From: Gelatiniphilus marinus
GTDB lineage: Bacteria > Bacteroidota > Bacteroidia > Flavobacteriales > Flavobacteriaceae
NCBI RefSeq assembly: GCF_042678305.1
Contig: NZ_JBHUDT010000007.1
Reading direction: 5' to 3' (one strand)
DNA: 64,000 nucleotides
Shown here one piece after another: positions 9,090 to 18,415 of the stretch. The notes beneath the pieces are model-generated. The model was not told the DNA's origin. It saw only the letters and a program-made list of their open reading frames with translations, and ran no database searches. How positions within the stretch are numbered: the first letter of the stretch is position 1; the number at the start of each line of letters is the position of its first letter. A program made the position numbers and the translations under genes.

Positions 9090-10514
9090 ATGATTAAAAA
9101 GCTATTTGCCGTTACTTTAGTATGGCTCTTTTTTTCATGTAAAGAAGAACCTGTAAAACAAAATTTTGTATTTATTCTTGTCGATGATTTAGGGTGGACA
9201 GACCTTGGTTATTCTGGCAGTACATTTTACGAAACCCCAAATATAGATGCCTTTAGTAAAAAAAGCATTAATTTTACAAATGCCTATGCTTCGGCCTCTA
9301 TTTGCTCACCATCAAGAGCAGCAATATTAACAGGAAAACACCCTGCAAAACTTAATATTACAGATTGGTTGCCCGGAGACGACCCCAAAGACAGACCGCT
9401 AATTGGCGCTATAGATTTAAACCAATTACCACTATCTGAACCTACTTTACCAGAAATTTTAAAAGATAACGGATACAAAACATTTTTTGCCGGAAAATGG
9501 CATTTGGGAGATCAAGGGTTTTTGCCAACAGACCATGGTTTTCAGACAAATATTGGAGGCTATAAAAAAGGACAGCCACCAGGAGGTTATTATTCGCCCT
9601 ATAAAAACCCGTATTTAAAAGATGGCAAAAAAGGAGAATACCTTACAGATAGGTTAACACAAGAATCCATTAATTTTTTAGACACCATTAGCAATAAGCC
9701 GTTTTTATTATTTCTATCTTATTACACGGTACATACCCCAATTCAGGCAAATACAGCATACATAGATAAGTTTGAAACAAAACTGAAAAACCTAGATAGC
9801 TTAAAGGTTTCCCACAAGAAAGAAGGAACAGCTACAACAAAAATGCAGCAAACAAACCCAGATTACGCCTCTATGTTATTTGCTCTAGATAAAAATATTG
9901 GAAACCTTATAGAAAAATTAAAAAAAGAAGGTTTGTATAACAACACAACTATTATCTTTACTTCAGATAATGGCGGGCTTTCAACCCTTGAACCTCGATA
10001 TAGCTTTAAAGCACCAACCTCTGTTAGGCCTTTAAGGGCTGGAAAAGGTTGGTTGTACGAAGGCGGCATTAGGGTGCCTTTGTTAGTAAAACCTTCAAAC
10101 TTTTCGTTAGAAAACATAATAAGCGAAGTACCGGTAGTTGGACACGATTTTTTTCCAACCCTACTTTCGCAAGCTAACATAAAAATAAATGACAGCCTTA
10201 AAATAGACGGGATAGATATTTCAAAACTATTTGTTAATGATGAAATACTTAGAAACGAGATTTATTGGCATTACCCACATTATCATGGTAGTGGTTGGAC
10301 ACCAGGAGCTGCGATTAGACAAGGCCATTGGAAACTTATTGAGTTTTATGAAACCAAAACAGTTGAGCTTTATAATTTAGCCAATGATGTTTCAGAAACC
10401 AATAATCTGGCTAATGAATTTCCCCAGAAAGCTAAGGCTTTGCAAGCACGACTTCATGAGCTCCAAAAAAACCATAATGCCAATACCACCACAACCAATC
10501 CAATGGCTAACTAA
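9090..10514 (+). CDS. S1-family sulfatase, lipoprotein
   Basis: A 474-residue sulfatase with lipobox (FFSCKEE). Motifs: FVFILVDDLGWTDLG, the maturation motif ICSPSRAAILTG with Cys72, GKWHLG, and FTSDNGG. The C-terminal subdomain contains IYWHYPHYHG, often seen in Bacteroidota arylsulfatases. Fourth sulfatase counting the partial gene at the window edge. The next gene begins 8 nt after its stop. Substrate position not determinable. Confidence 0.93.
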   Translation: MIKKLFAVTLVWLFFSCKEEPVKQNFVFILVDDLGWTDLGYSGSTFYETPNIDAFSKKSINFTNAYASASICSPSRAAILTGKHPAKLNITDWLPGDDPKDRPLIGAIDLNQLPLSEPTLPEILKDNGYKTFFAGKWHLGDQGFLPTDHGFQTNIGGYKKGQPPGGYYSPYKNPYLKDGKKGEYLTDRLTQESINFLDTISNKPFLLFLSYYTVHTPIQANTAYIDKFETKLKNLDSLKVSHKKEGTATTKMQQTNPDYASMLFALDKNIGNLIEKLKKEGLYNNTTIIFTSDNGGLSTLEPRYSFKAPTSVRPLRAGKGWLYEGGIRVPLLVKPSNFSLENIISEVPVVGHDFFPTLLSQANIKINDSLKIDGIDISKLFVNDEILRNEIYWHYPHYHGSGWTPGAAIRQGHWKLIEFYETKTVELYNLANDVSETNNLANEFPQKAKALQARLHELQKNHNANTTTTNPMAN

Positions 10515-10522
10515 TATTCATT

Positions 10523-11194
10523 TTGAAAAATATACAATTCTGCATACTATTTTTTTTAGCCCTTGGGTGCAAGGGCAACGGCATTATTTACAGAAACGCC
10601 CTAGCTTCTTCAGATAATTGGGTGGTAGAACAACAAAGTAACGGCCAAACCATTTTTAAAAACAAAAGCATAGAGGTTATCGATGCTAAGGGCTGTACTA
10701 TTTGGTTTAAAAACAAATTGGTGGCTCCCGTAAAAATAACCTACAATATCACAATTATAGATAATGGAGGAGAATACGATAGAGTATCGGACATGAATTG
10801 CTTTTGGATGGCAAACGACCCAAAAAATCCAGACCATTTTTTTAAAGACTCGAAAAAACGTGCTGGCCATTTCCCTAACTATCACCACTTAAAGCTATAT
10901 TATGTTGGCTATGGCGGGCACCACAATACTAAAACCAGATTTAGACGCTATAATGGTAATATACATAGGCCTTTATTGCCCGAACATGATTTGCTTGATA
11001 AAAAATTTATGATTACCGCCAATAAAACAATGAAAATTGAAATTATTGTAAAAGATAATTTTACAAGTTATTCGCGTGATGGAGACATAATTTTCAAGGT
11101 TCATGATAGCCAACCTTATACAAATGGCTATTTTGGGTTTAGAACTGTAAATAACCACATGAAAATCGATAATTTTAAAATAATGCAACTTTAA
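10523..11194 (+). CDS. DUF6250-like lipoprotein (YesU-type jelly roll)
   Basis: A 223-residue protein. The only sensible start is TTG at 10523, because it yields a short leader with lipobox (LALGCKG) and a stop lies in frame just upstream (10508-10510). The mature part contains GCTIWFKNKL, DRVSDMNCFWMAND and YGGHHNTKTRFRRY. I recognise these as the DUF6250/YesU-type family common in polysaccharide loci, with a concanavalin-like fold. Function is not established; candidates are a lyase accessory, a glycan-binding protein or an uncharacterised lyase. Placed between a sulfatase and a PL12-like lyase with 8 and 12 nt gaps. Confidence 0.8.
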   Translation: MKNIQFCILFFLALGCKGNGIIYRNALASSDNWVVEQQSNGQTIFKNKSIEVIDAKGCTIWFKNKLVAPVKITYNITIIDNGGEYDRVSDMNCFWMANDPKNPDHFFKDSKKRAGHFPNYHHLKLYYVGYGGHHNTKTRFRRYNGNIHRPLLPEHDLLDKKFMITANKTMKIEIIVKDNFTSYSRDGDIIFKVHDSQPYTNGYFGFRTVNNHMKIDNFKIMQL

Positions 11195-11206
11195 ATAACA
11201 AATACA

Positions 11207-13375
11207 ATGAAATCAATGTGCTTTAAATCAGTTTATTATGTTCTGTTTTTTGTAGTATCTGCCATTAGTGTTTCTGCCCAAAAAAAGAATCAATCTCTTT
11301 TTAACAAGCTTGACTACAATGTTCCAGAATTAAAATCAGTAAAAAAATCGATTGCCAACAACAATCATAAAGAAGCCCTAAGGCAATTGCTTAAAGTTTA
11401 TAGAGCCAAAGATAACCTGTATTTACAAGTAACTAAAAATGATTTGGCATATATTAATGGCAACTATCCACAGGACATAAAAAAAACCATTGAAGTTGCC
11501 AACCAAGTTTTAGATAAATATTTTTTGTTTCGATACGATTGGGACATGGAAAAAACCAATATTCCCCATCAATTCAAAGACGAAATAGATTGGACGGCCA
11601 TCCCAAATGGTGATGAAGAATGGTGTTTTATGTTAAACAGACATAAGTATTGGACCGATTTAGGAAAAGCCTATTTTATAACCGGAAACGAAAAATACGC
11701 CAAGGGTTTTATAGAACAGATAACGCATTGGATTGATAAAAACCCTTTACAAGATAGCCTTAAAAAATTATCATGGAGACGAATTGAAGCTGGCATAAGG
11801 TGCGAAAACTGGATTAAAACCTTTGAGTACGTAAAACACTCCAAACACGTAACACCAGAGTTTTTGTCAAAATTCATTACCTCGCTTTACCAACACGCAG
11901 ACTATATAAATAGTGCGTTTAGCAATTTCTCGAAAACCAGTAATTGGGGCGTTTTAGAATATCAAGGTTTATTTAACGTGGCTCATTTTTTAACCGAATT
12001 TAAAATTGCCCAACAATGGCAAAAAGATGCATTGGAGAAATTAACCACCTGTGCTAATTTGCAGGTTTTGCCAGATGGCACTCAATGGGAACAATCGCCA
12101 ATGTACCATAACGAAGTATTCCATTGTTATATGAATGTTAATTTGGTAGCTCAATTAAAGGGTTTTAAGTTGCCAAAAGCCATTGAGCAAAAAACAAAAG
12201 ATATGGCCTATGCCAATGTAAAATGGCAAAAACCAAATTTCCATCAACCACTTTTGGGTGATAGCGACGATACAGATTTAAGAGGCCTGATAACACTAGC
12301 ATCGTCTCTATTTAACGATGCTGTATTAAAATCAAGGGCATTTCCAGAATTCGATTACGAGACTTACTTTTTACTAGGAAATCAGAAAGCCATAAATTAC
12401 AAAGGCCTAAGTGCTAAAACACCCGAATTCTTGTCTGTTTACCAGCAAAGTTCCGGCGATTTGTACATGCGAACCTCTTGGGCAGAAGATGCCACATATT
12501 CTAGTTTTCATTTAAAAAAATTAGGATGCGGTCATGGGCACGATAACATATTGCATTTTACAATTTTTGCCAACAACAAAGATTATTTGGTAGATAGTGG
12601 CCGCTATACTTACGTTGATAATAAATGGAGGGATCTGTTTAAAAGCAATATAAGCCACAATACACTAGGTGTAGATGATTTGCCAAATACTATCTATAAA
12701 GACTCTTGGATTAATAGTTTTGAAGCGCGCTCTCAAGGTATTTACACTAAAATATCAACAGGTTTTGATTATGCCGAAGCAGAAAACACAGCTTATAAAC
12801 GATTGGAAGATCCGGTATCGGTAAAAAGACGATTACTGTTTTTAAAACCAAATATATGGTTGGTTTTCGATAGTTTTTCATCTAACGGCAAGCATAAATA
12901 CTCGCAGTATTTTAATTTTCCAAATACCAATGTTAAAATAGAAAACCAAGGCTTAACAACCACCTATCTTAAAAACAATTTGAGAATACAACCCATAAAA
13001 CCTATTGAGATTGCTCTGAATGATTCTTGGTATTCTTCAGAATATAATTTAAGAGAAAAAAGTAAAAGTGCCCAATTGTATAAAAAAGCGCAGGGCTTTG
13101 CCTCATTTATTTCGGTATTGTATTTTCCAGATAATACGGCACTAACCTATAAAAAAGTACCGGTTTATAACAGAAACAATGTGTTGCTAAAAGACACCGA
13201 CGTAGAGGCTCTTTCTGTTGCTATCAACGACAAAGAGTACACAATGCTCGTAGTTCACAATTCACCTGCGCCAGCATCAAACTTTTTTAAGGTTAATAAT
13301 AGGTTGGTAAGTGGCGAGGTTGTTTTAATTGAAAAAGACAAAGAGGGCTCGCATATTCATATCATTAAAGAATAA
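11207..13375 (+). CDS. Heparinase II/III-type lyase, PL12-like
   Basis: A 722-residue secreted protein (signal peptide ends VSAQ). It has the N-terminal alpha/alpha toroid of heparinase II/III proteins (EEWCFMLNRHKYW, SWRRIEAGIRCENW) and a C-terminal beta-sandwich. Likely catalytic residues are Asn246 in TSNWGVLEYQG, Tyr300 in PMYHNEVFH and a histidine (443 or 445) in GCGHGHDN. The set and spacing resemble PL12 heparan-sulfate lyases, although PL15, PL17 or PL21 assignment cannot be excluded without search. It would cleave 1,4-linked uronates by beta-elimination, complementing the PL8 enzyme. Last secreted enzyme before the cytoplasmic uronate genes. Confidence 0.85.
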   Translation: MKSMCFKSVYYVLFFVVSAISVSAQKKNQSLFNKLDYNVPELKSVKKSIANNNHKEALRQLLKVYRAKDNLYLQVTKNDLAYINGNYPQDIKKTIEVANQVLDKYFLFRYDWDMEKTNIPHQFKDEIDWTAIPNGDEEWCFMLNRHKYWTDLGKAYFITGNEKYAKGFIEQITHWIDKNPLQDSLKKLSWRRIEAGIRCENWIKTFEYVKHSKHVTPEFLSKFITSLYQHADYINSAFSNFSKTSNWGVLEYQGLFNVAHFLTEFKIAQQWQKDALEKLTTCANLQVLPDGTQWEQSPMYHNEVFHCYMNVNLVAQLKGFKLPKAIEQKTKDMAYANVKWQKPNFHQPLLGDSDDTDLRGLITLASSLFNDAVLKSRAFPEFDYETYFLLGNQKAINYKGLSAKTPEFLSVYQQSSGDLYMRTSWAEDATYSSFHLKKLGCGHGHDNILHFTIFANNKDYLVDSGRYTYVDNKWRDLFKSNISHNTLGVDDLPNTIYKDSWINSFEARSQGIYTKISTGFDYAEAENTAYKRLEDPVSVKRRLLFLKPNIWLVFDSFSSNGKHKYSQYFNFPNTNVKIENQGLTTTYLKNNLRIQPIKPIEIALNDSWYSSEYNLREKSKSAQLYKKAQGFASFISVLYFPDNTALTYKKVPVYNRNNVLLKDTDVEALSVAINDKEYTMLVVHNSPAPASNFFKVNNRLVSGEVVLIEKDKEGSHIHIIKE

Positions 13376-13492
13376 ACATTTTAAGACCGTATCAATTTTA
13401 CCCTCTAATTTGGGCAGTTTCTACCCTTTGTGTTTTTTACACAATTCCGAAATTTACAAGATAAATTTAATAAGTTCTAATAAAATTAATAA
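13376..13492 (+). other. Intergenic gap between secreted enzymes and KDG genes
   Basis: 117 bp without a gene. It contains a short GTGT-T5-ACAC palindrome and AT-rich sequence. I see no TAnnTTTG box with correct spacing, so whether kdgK has its own promoter is open; the gap is larger than the others in this operon. Confidence 0.4.
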
Positions 13493-14539
13493 ATGAGCAA
13501 AGTAGTAACATTTGGAGAGATTATGCTAAGGTTGGCGCCTCAAGGATTTTTAAGGTTTTCGCAAGCATCAAGTTTCGATGTGGTTTATGGCGGCGGAGAA
13601 TCTAACGTAGCAGTATCTTTGGCCAACTATGGCGTGCCTGTAGATTTTGTAACACGCTTACCAAAAAACGATATTGGCGAATGCGCCATGATGGAAATGC
13701 GCAAACGTGGTGTTGGCGTAGATAAAATAGTATGGGGTGGCAACCGTTTAGGTATTTATTTTCTAGAAACCGGAGCCGTAAGCAGAGGGAGCAAAGTGGT
13801 TTACGATAGGGCACATTCTGCAATGGCAGAAATAAAAACAGGAATGATTGATTGGGATGTTGTTTTTAAAGACGTCGCATGGTTTCATTGGACGGGTATT
13901 ACCCCGGCCATTTCACAAGGTGCAGCCAATGTTTGTTTAGAAGCAGTAAAAGCAGCAAGTGCAAAAGGTATAACCATATCAACAGATTTAAATTATAGAG
14001 CTAAACTTTGGACCTATTGCGATAAAAAGCAAAGAGAAAAAATAATGACAGAATTAACCGCGTATTGCGATGTTGTTTTAGGAAACGAAGAAGATGCCGA
14101 AAAACACTTTGGTATTCATCCAGAAGGTTTAGATGTGCACAAGCAGGGCCAGGATGTAAAAGCCGAAGCCTTTTTGTCGGTCTGCAAACAAATGATGAAA
14201 AAATTCCCGAAAGCAAAAAAAGTAATAACCACTTTAAGAGGCTCAATATCTGCATCCCATAACACTTGGGCAGGCGTTTTATATGATGGAAAAACAATGT
14301 ACCAAACACGCCAATATCAAATTACCGATATTGTAGATCGCGTTGGTGGTGGCGATTCGTTTATGGGTGGGTTAATATACGGTTTATTGAAATACCCAAA
14401 AAACGACCAAAATGCATTAGATTTTGCAGTAGCAGCATCTTGTTTAAAACATACCATAAAAGGCGATGCAAACCTAGTAACCGTTTCAGAGGTTGAAAAA
14501 TTAATGGATGGGGATGCCTCTGGTCGAGTAGCAAGATAA
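13493..14539 (+). CDS. kdgK: 2-keto-3-deoxygluconate kinase (PfkB family)
   Basis: A 348-residue cytoplasmic sugar kinase. FGEIMLRLAP at the N-terminus and GGGESNVAVSLA are characteristic of KDG kinases among PfkB proteins. RVGGGDSFMGGLIYG holds the catalytic Asp288 and anion hole. It phosphorylates 2-keto-3-deoxygluconate to KDPG with ATP. It lies directly upstream of KDPG aldolase, which fits the late steps of uronate breakdown and supports the view that the upstream lyases release unsaturated uronates. Confidence 0.93.
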   Translation: MSKVVTFGEIMLRLAPQGFLRFSQASSFDVVYGGGESNVAVSLANYGVPVDFVTRLPKNDIGECAMMEMRKRGVGVDKIVWGGNRLGIYFLETGAVSRGSKVVYDRAHSAMAEIKTGMIDWDVVFKDVAWFHWTGITPAISQGAANVCLEAVKAASAKGITISTDLNYRAKLWTYCDKKQREKIMTELTAYCDVVLGNEEDAEKHFGIHPEGLDVHKQGQDVKAEAFLSVCKQMMKKFPKAKKVITTLRGSISASHNTWAGVLYDGKTMYQTRQYQITDIVDRVGGGDSFMGGLIYGLLKYPKNDQNALDFAVAASCLKHTIKGDANLVTVSEVEKLMDGDASGRVAR

Positions 14540-14617
14540 TATAAGTGTTTGCCTGTTGAGTTCTTTATTCAATTTAACAGATAAACAATTAAGAAAACAA
14601 ACAAATACATATTTTAA

Positions 14618-15286
14618 ATGGCTCAATTTACAAGAATAGAAGTTGCAAGTGTTATGAAAGAAACTGGGCTGGTCCCCTTGTTTTTTAATAACGATATTAA
14701 AGTTGGCAAACAGGTTTTAAAAGCTTGTTACAATGGGGGTGCAAGATTAATGGAGTTTACCGCAAGAGGCGATTTTGCCCACGAGGTTTTTGGCGAATTA
14801 ACAAAATACGCCATCGCGCAATTACCAGGAATGATTATGGGCGTTGGCTCTGTTACAGATGCGGCAGCAGCATCAATATATATGGCATTGGGCGCCAACT
14901 TTATTGTAACCCCTGTGCTAAGAGAAGATATAGCTTTAGCTTGTAACAGACGAAAAGTATTGTGGTCTCCGGGTTGCGGAACACTAACAGAAATTGCCAG
15001 AGCAGAAGAATTAGGTTGCGAAATTGTAAAACTATTCCCGGGCGATATTTATGGGCCACAATTTGTAAAAGGCATTAAAGGCCCACAACCATGGACAAGT
15101 ATTATGCCAACAGGGGGAGTATCACCTACCAAGGAAAACCTAAAAGGATGGTTTGATGCTGGCGTAACATGCGTTGGGATGGGGTCTAAACTAATATCTA
15201 AAGACATTATCGCCAATAATGATTACAAAAAGCTGGAAAACAATGTAAGAAAAGCTTTAGAATCTATAAAAGCAGTAAGAGTATAA
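14618..15286 (+). CDS. eda: KDPG/KHG aldolase
   Basis: A 222-residue class I aldolase. MEFTARG holds Glu46 and EIVKLFPGD holds Lys138, the Schiff-base lysine; PTGGVSPTKEN is the phosphate-binding part. It splits KDPG into pyruvate and glyceraldehyde-3-phosphate. It sits 78 nt after kdgK and 16 nt before the TRAP transporter genes, so kinase, aldolase and importer form one uronate-catabolic block. Confidence 0.94.
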   Translation: MAQFTRIEVASVMKETGLVPLFFNNDIKVGKQVLKACYNGGARLMEFTARGDFAHEVFGELTKYAIAQLPGMIMGVGSVTDAAAASIYMALGANFIVTPVLREDIALACNRRKVLWSPGCGTLTEIARAEELGCEIVKLFPGDIYGPQFVKGIKGPQPWTSIMPTGGVSPTKENLKGWFDAGVTCVGMGSKLISKDIIANNDYKKLENNVRKALESIKAVRV

Positions 15287-15302
15287 TTGTAATTTATTAT
15301 TA

Positions 15303-16283
15303 ATGAAAAAATTATCTTCGGTATTTATAGCCATGTCTTTAATTTTTACCTTGTGCTCATGCGATTCTTTGCAGAAACAAAAAACCATCAAATTAGCGCA
15401 TGGACTGGATACCGGACACCCTGTTCATAAAGCTATGTTGCTAATGGGCGACGAACTGGAAAAAAACTCAAAAGGCAAATTAAAATTAGAAATATACCCC
15501 AACCAGCAATTAGGCTCCGAGCGCCAATGCTTGGAATTGCTCCAAATTGGTAGCTTGGACATGACCAAAGTATCTGCAGCTGTTATGGAAAACTTCTCTC
15601 CAAACATGAAAGTACTAGGGTTACCCTTTTTGTTTAAAAATAGAGAACATACTTTTAAAGTTTTGGATGGAGCCATTGGTAAAGGACTATTGGACGGCGG
15701 ACAAAAATACTGGCTAAAGGGTTTAGGGTATTACGATGCCGGAAGCCGAAGTTTTTATACCAAAGAAAAAGCCATAGAAACACCAAAAGACCTTGAAGGT
15801 TTAAAAATAAGGGTAATGGAGAGCGTTACCGCCATGGATATGGTAACCAGTCTTGGTGGTTCGCCAACACCCATTTCATCAGGAGAATTATACACAGCAC
15901 TACAGCAAGGTGTTGTTGATGGTGCCGAAAACAACCCGCCAACATTTTACCTTTCTAGGCATTACGAGGTTTGTAAGTTTTATTCTTTAAACGAGCATAC
16001 CACTATACCAGACGTCTTAATTATAAGTACTCATTTGTGGGAGCGTTTATCTGCCCAAGAACAGTCTTGGTTGCAAAAAGCAACAGATGTTTCAGTAAAA
16101 TATCAAAGAGAATTATGGGCCAAATCAGAGCTAGAGGCTTTACAAGCTGTTAAAGAAGCGGGTGTGAAGGTTGTAAGGCCAGATAAATCGGTGTTCAAGA
16201 AAAAAGTAGCATCTATTTATGAAGATTACAAGAGTAATGAATCTATATATAGCCTTATTAAAAAAATTCAAGAAACCCAATAA
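15303..16283 (+). CDS. dctP: TRAP transporter solute-binding protein, DctP family
   Basis: A 326-residue lipoprotein (lipobox around TLCSCDS) of the DctP family. HGLDTGHPVHKAM and GLKIRVMES are typical; Arg170 is the position that usually pairs with the substrate carboxylate, and VVDGAENN is the usual C-lobe motif. A lipid-anchored form is notable, since many TRAP binding proteins are soluble. With kdgK and eda upstream, a hexuronate or a keto-deoxy uronate is the likely ligand (inference). The gap to dctQ is 2 nt. Confidence 0.93.
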   Translation: MKKLSSVFIAMSLIFTLCSCDSLQKQKTIKLAHGLDTGHPVHKAMLLMGDELEKNSKGKLKLEIYPNQQLGSERQCLELLQIGSLDMTKVSAAVMENFSPNMKVLGLPFLFKNREHTFKVLDGAIGKGLLDGGQKYWLKGLGYYDAGSRSFYTKEKAIETPKDLEGLKIRVMESVTAMDMVTSLGGSPTPISSGELYTALQQGVVDGAENNPPTFYLSRHYEVCKFYSLNEHTTIPDVLIISTHLWERLSAQEQSWLQKATDVSVKYQRELWAKSELEALQAVKEAGVKVVRPDKSVFKKKVASIYEDYKSNESIYSLIKKIQETQ

Positions 16284-16285
16284 TT

Positions 16286-16750
16286 ATGGAGCTAAGAAAA
16301 AAAGTTGATCGTATTTTAGGTATCGTACTTGCTGTAATTATGGCTGTTATGGTGGTTAATGTGCTCTGGCAGGTTTTTACCAGATTTGTAATGGGCTCAC
16401 CTAGTTCGTTTACTGATGAACTAGCACGTTACTTAATGATTTGGGTAGGTGTGTTAGGAGCTGCATACATATCGGGAAGAAGAATGCATGTGGCTATAGA
16501 TTTATTGCCAGCAAGGTTAAATAAAGAAGGGCAAACAAAGCTGAAAATTTTTATTAATTGGATTATTATTGTTTTTTGCTTTTCAGCTTTTGTGGTTGGA
16601 GGTATTCGTTTGGTTTATATAACATTTACTTTAGGCCAGTACTCTCCGGCTTTGCAGATTCCGCTTGCTTTGGTCTATTCAATCATTCCAATAAGTGGTA
16701 TTCTAATTATTTATTATAAGCTTTCAGATATCATAAACAAACAATTATAA
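16286..16750 (+). CDS. dctQ: TRAP transporter small permease, DctQ family
   Basis: A 154-residue membrane protein with four hydrophobic segments (about residues 8-28, 45-64, 84-106, 125-147). The sequence SSFTDELARYLMIWVG is the conserved DctQ motif between the first two helices. It joins DctM to form the sodium-driven importer. Its stop overlaps the start of dctM by 1 nt, indicating coupled translation. Confidence 0.93.
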   Translation: MELRKKVDRILGIVLAVIMAVMVVNVLWQVFTRFVMGSPSSFTDELARYLMIWVGVLGAAYISGRRMHVAIDLLPARLNKEGQTKLKIFINWIIIVFCFSAFVVGGIRLVYITFTLGQYSPALQIPLALVYSIIPISGILIIYYKLSDIINKQL

Positions 16751-18048
16751 TGGAATATTTACCCGTACTCGTTTTAGTGCTTAGCTTTATAGGCTTATTG
16801 TTAATAGGTGTTCCGGTAGCGTGGAGTATTGCTATCTCATCGTTATTAACCATGATGACCAGTATCTCAATGCTCCCCGCGCTCACAACGGTTTCTCAAC
16901 GCATGGCAACGGGCTTAGACAGTTTTGCTTTGTTGGCTATTCCGTTTTTTGTGCTCTCTGGGCAACTTATGAATAAAGGCGGGATAGCACATCGTTTAAT
17001 AGATTTTGCTAAAACCTTGGTTGGGTCGCTCCCAGGTGGATTGGCCTTAATCAATGTAATTGCAGCTATGTTAATGGGGGCAATTGCAGGTTCAGCAATG
17101 GCATCTGCTTCTGCAATGGGAAGCATATTAGGTCCAGAAATGGAAAAAGAAGGCTATTCAAAAGAATTTGGAGCGGCAGTAAATATTACATCTTCTACAA
17201 CCGGACTAATTATTCCGCCTAGTAATGTGCTTATTGTATATTCATTGGCAAGTGGTGGCGTATCTATAGCAGCACTGTTTTTAGCAGGTTATGTTCCTGG
17301 TATTATTACAGGTTTGCTCCTTATGGTAGTAGCTTCGTTTTGGGCTAAAAAAAAAGGTTATAATGTGGGTAAAAGAAGTACAATAAAACAAGTTGGCAAA
17401 ACATTTATAAGAGCATTTCCTAGTTTAATGCTGCTGGTAGTAGTAATTGGAGGCATAGTTGCCGGCATTTTTACTGCAACTGAAGCTTCGGCAATAGCCG
17501 TACTCTACACCCTTATTTTGGGGTTTGTTTATAAAGAAATAAGCACAAAAGATATTCCGCAAATCTTGTTAGAGTCTTGTGGCACAACAGCTATAGTAAT
17601 GCTTTTAATTGGCGCCTCAATGAGCATGTCCTGGGTTATGTCTTACGAGAATATTCCTCAAGGAATTAGTTCTGTTTTGCTAACAATAAGCGATAATCCA
17701 ATAGTTATCTTGCTAATTATTAATTTAATACTATTGTTTGTTGGTATTTTTATGGATATGACACCAGCTGTATTAATCTTTACACCTATATTTTTACCAA
17801 TAATTACAGAATTAGGAATGGATCCTATTCAATTCGGTATTATTATGGTTCTAAACCTATCTATTGGTCTGTGCACACCACCCGTTGGCTCTGTGCTCTT
17901 TGTTGGGGTAGGTATTGCAAACACAACCATAGAAAAAGTTGTAAAGCCTCTACTGCCTTTGTTTTTAGCAATGATAGTGTCTTTGTTTATTGTAACTTAT
18001 TTTTCAGAATTAAGCCTTTGGTTGCCTAGGCTATTCGGTTTATTGTAA
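16750..18048 (+). CDS. dctM: TRAP transporter large permease, DctM family
   Basis: A 432-residue membrane protein with about 12 hydrophobic segments. Recognisable DctM motifs include LLAIPFFVLSGQLMNKGG, AGSAMASASAMG, TSSTTGLIIPPSN and CTPPVGSVLF. It forms the transport channel of the TRAP system. Last gene of the first operon; 360 bp without a confident gene follow. TRAP importers are less usual than SusCD plus MFS routes in Bacteroidota glycan loci, so this points to monomer uptake across the inner membrane. Confidence 0.95.
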   Translation: MEYLPVLVLVLSFIGLLLIGVPVAWSIAISSLLTMMTSISMLPALTTVSQRMATGLDSFALLAIPFFVLSGQLMNKGGIAHRLIDFAKTLVGSLPGGLALINVIAAMLMGAIAGSAMASASAMGSILGPEMEKEGYSKEFGAAVNITSSTTGLIIPPSNVLIVYSLASGGVSIAALFLAGYVPGIITGLLLMVVASFWAKKKGYNVGKRSTIKQVGKTFIRAFPSLMLLVVVIGGIVAGIFTATEASAIAVLYTLILGFVYKEISTKDIPQILLESCGTTAIVMLLIGASMSMSWVMSYENIPQGISSVLLTISDNPIVILLIINLILLFVGIFMDMTPAVLIFTPIFLPIITELGMDPIQFGIIMVLNLSIGLCTPPVGSVLFVGVGIANTTIEKVVKPLLPLFLAMIVSLFIVTYFSELSLWLPRLFGLL

Positions 18049-18415
18049 AATCTGGGTAATTAAATTATAAATAGCATTCAGGCTTGATATAGTAGTGCTT
18101 TAAAAAAACTTTAATTTTTAGCCAAAGCCATTAATAACAAAAGTTAGGCATTACATTTTTACCATGCTAAATGTAAACTGCTCGATTAGAATTTTTGGTA
18201 TAAAGCTCCCTAAGTGTTCTCTGGTTGAAACCTTTAAAATGTATCGGTTATCACAACTTGGTTTCCAAAAACTATCGCAAGCACTACTTAAATACCTATT
18301 GTATTAAAGTAAGTTAAACCGCAATAAACAATTTTCTTAAATCCAATCCAAGTTTGTAAACAAGGTCAATATTAATATAAATGCCTAAATTAGACATCTT
18401 AACAAGATGGTAATT
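18049..18415 (+). other. Intergenic region between TRAP operon and DUF1080 gene
   Basis: About 365 bp without a supported gene. It contains a hairpin-forming repeat (TTACATTT at 18151-18158 with AAATGTAA at 18169-18176) that could weakly terminate the dctM transcript. A 47-codon open frame (18164-18307, MLNVNCSIRIFG...) has no recognisable features and I do not call it a gene. The promoter of the downstream two-gene unit should lie here, but I see no consensus box. Confidence 0.4.

Noticed and set aside
18164..18307. 47-codon open frame after dctM
   Set aside because: No start signals, no domain, and it begins inside a hairpin arm; likely chance.
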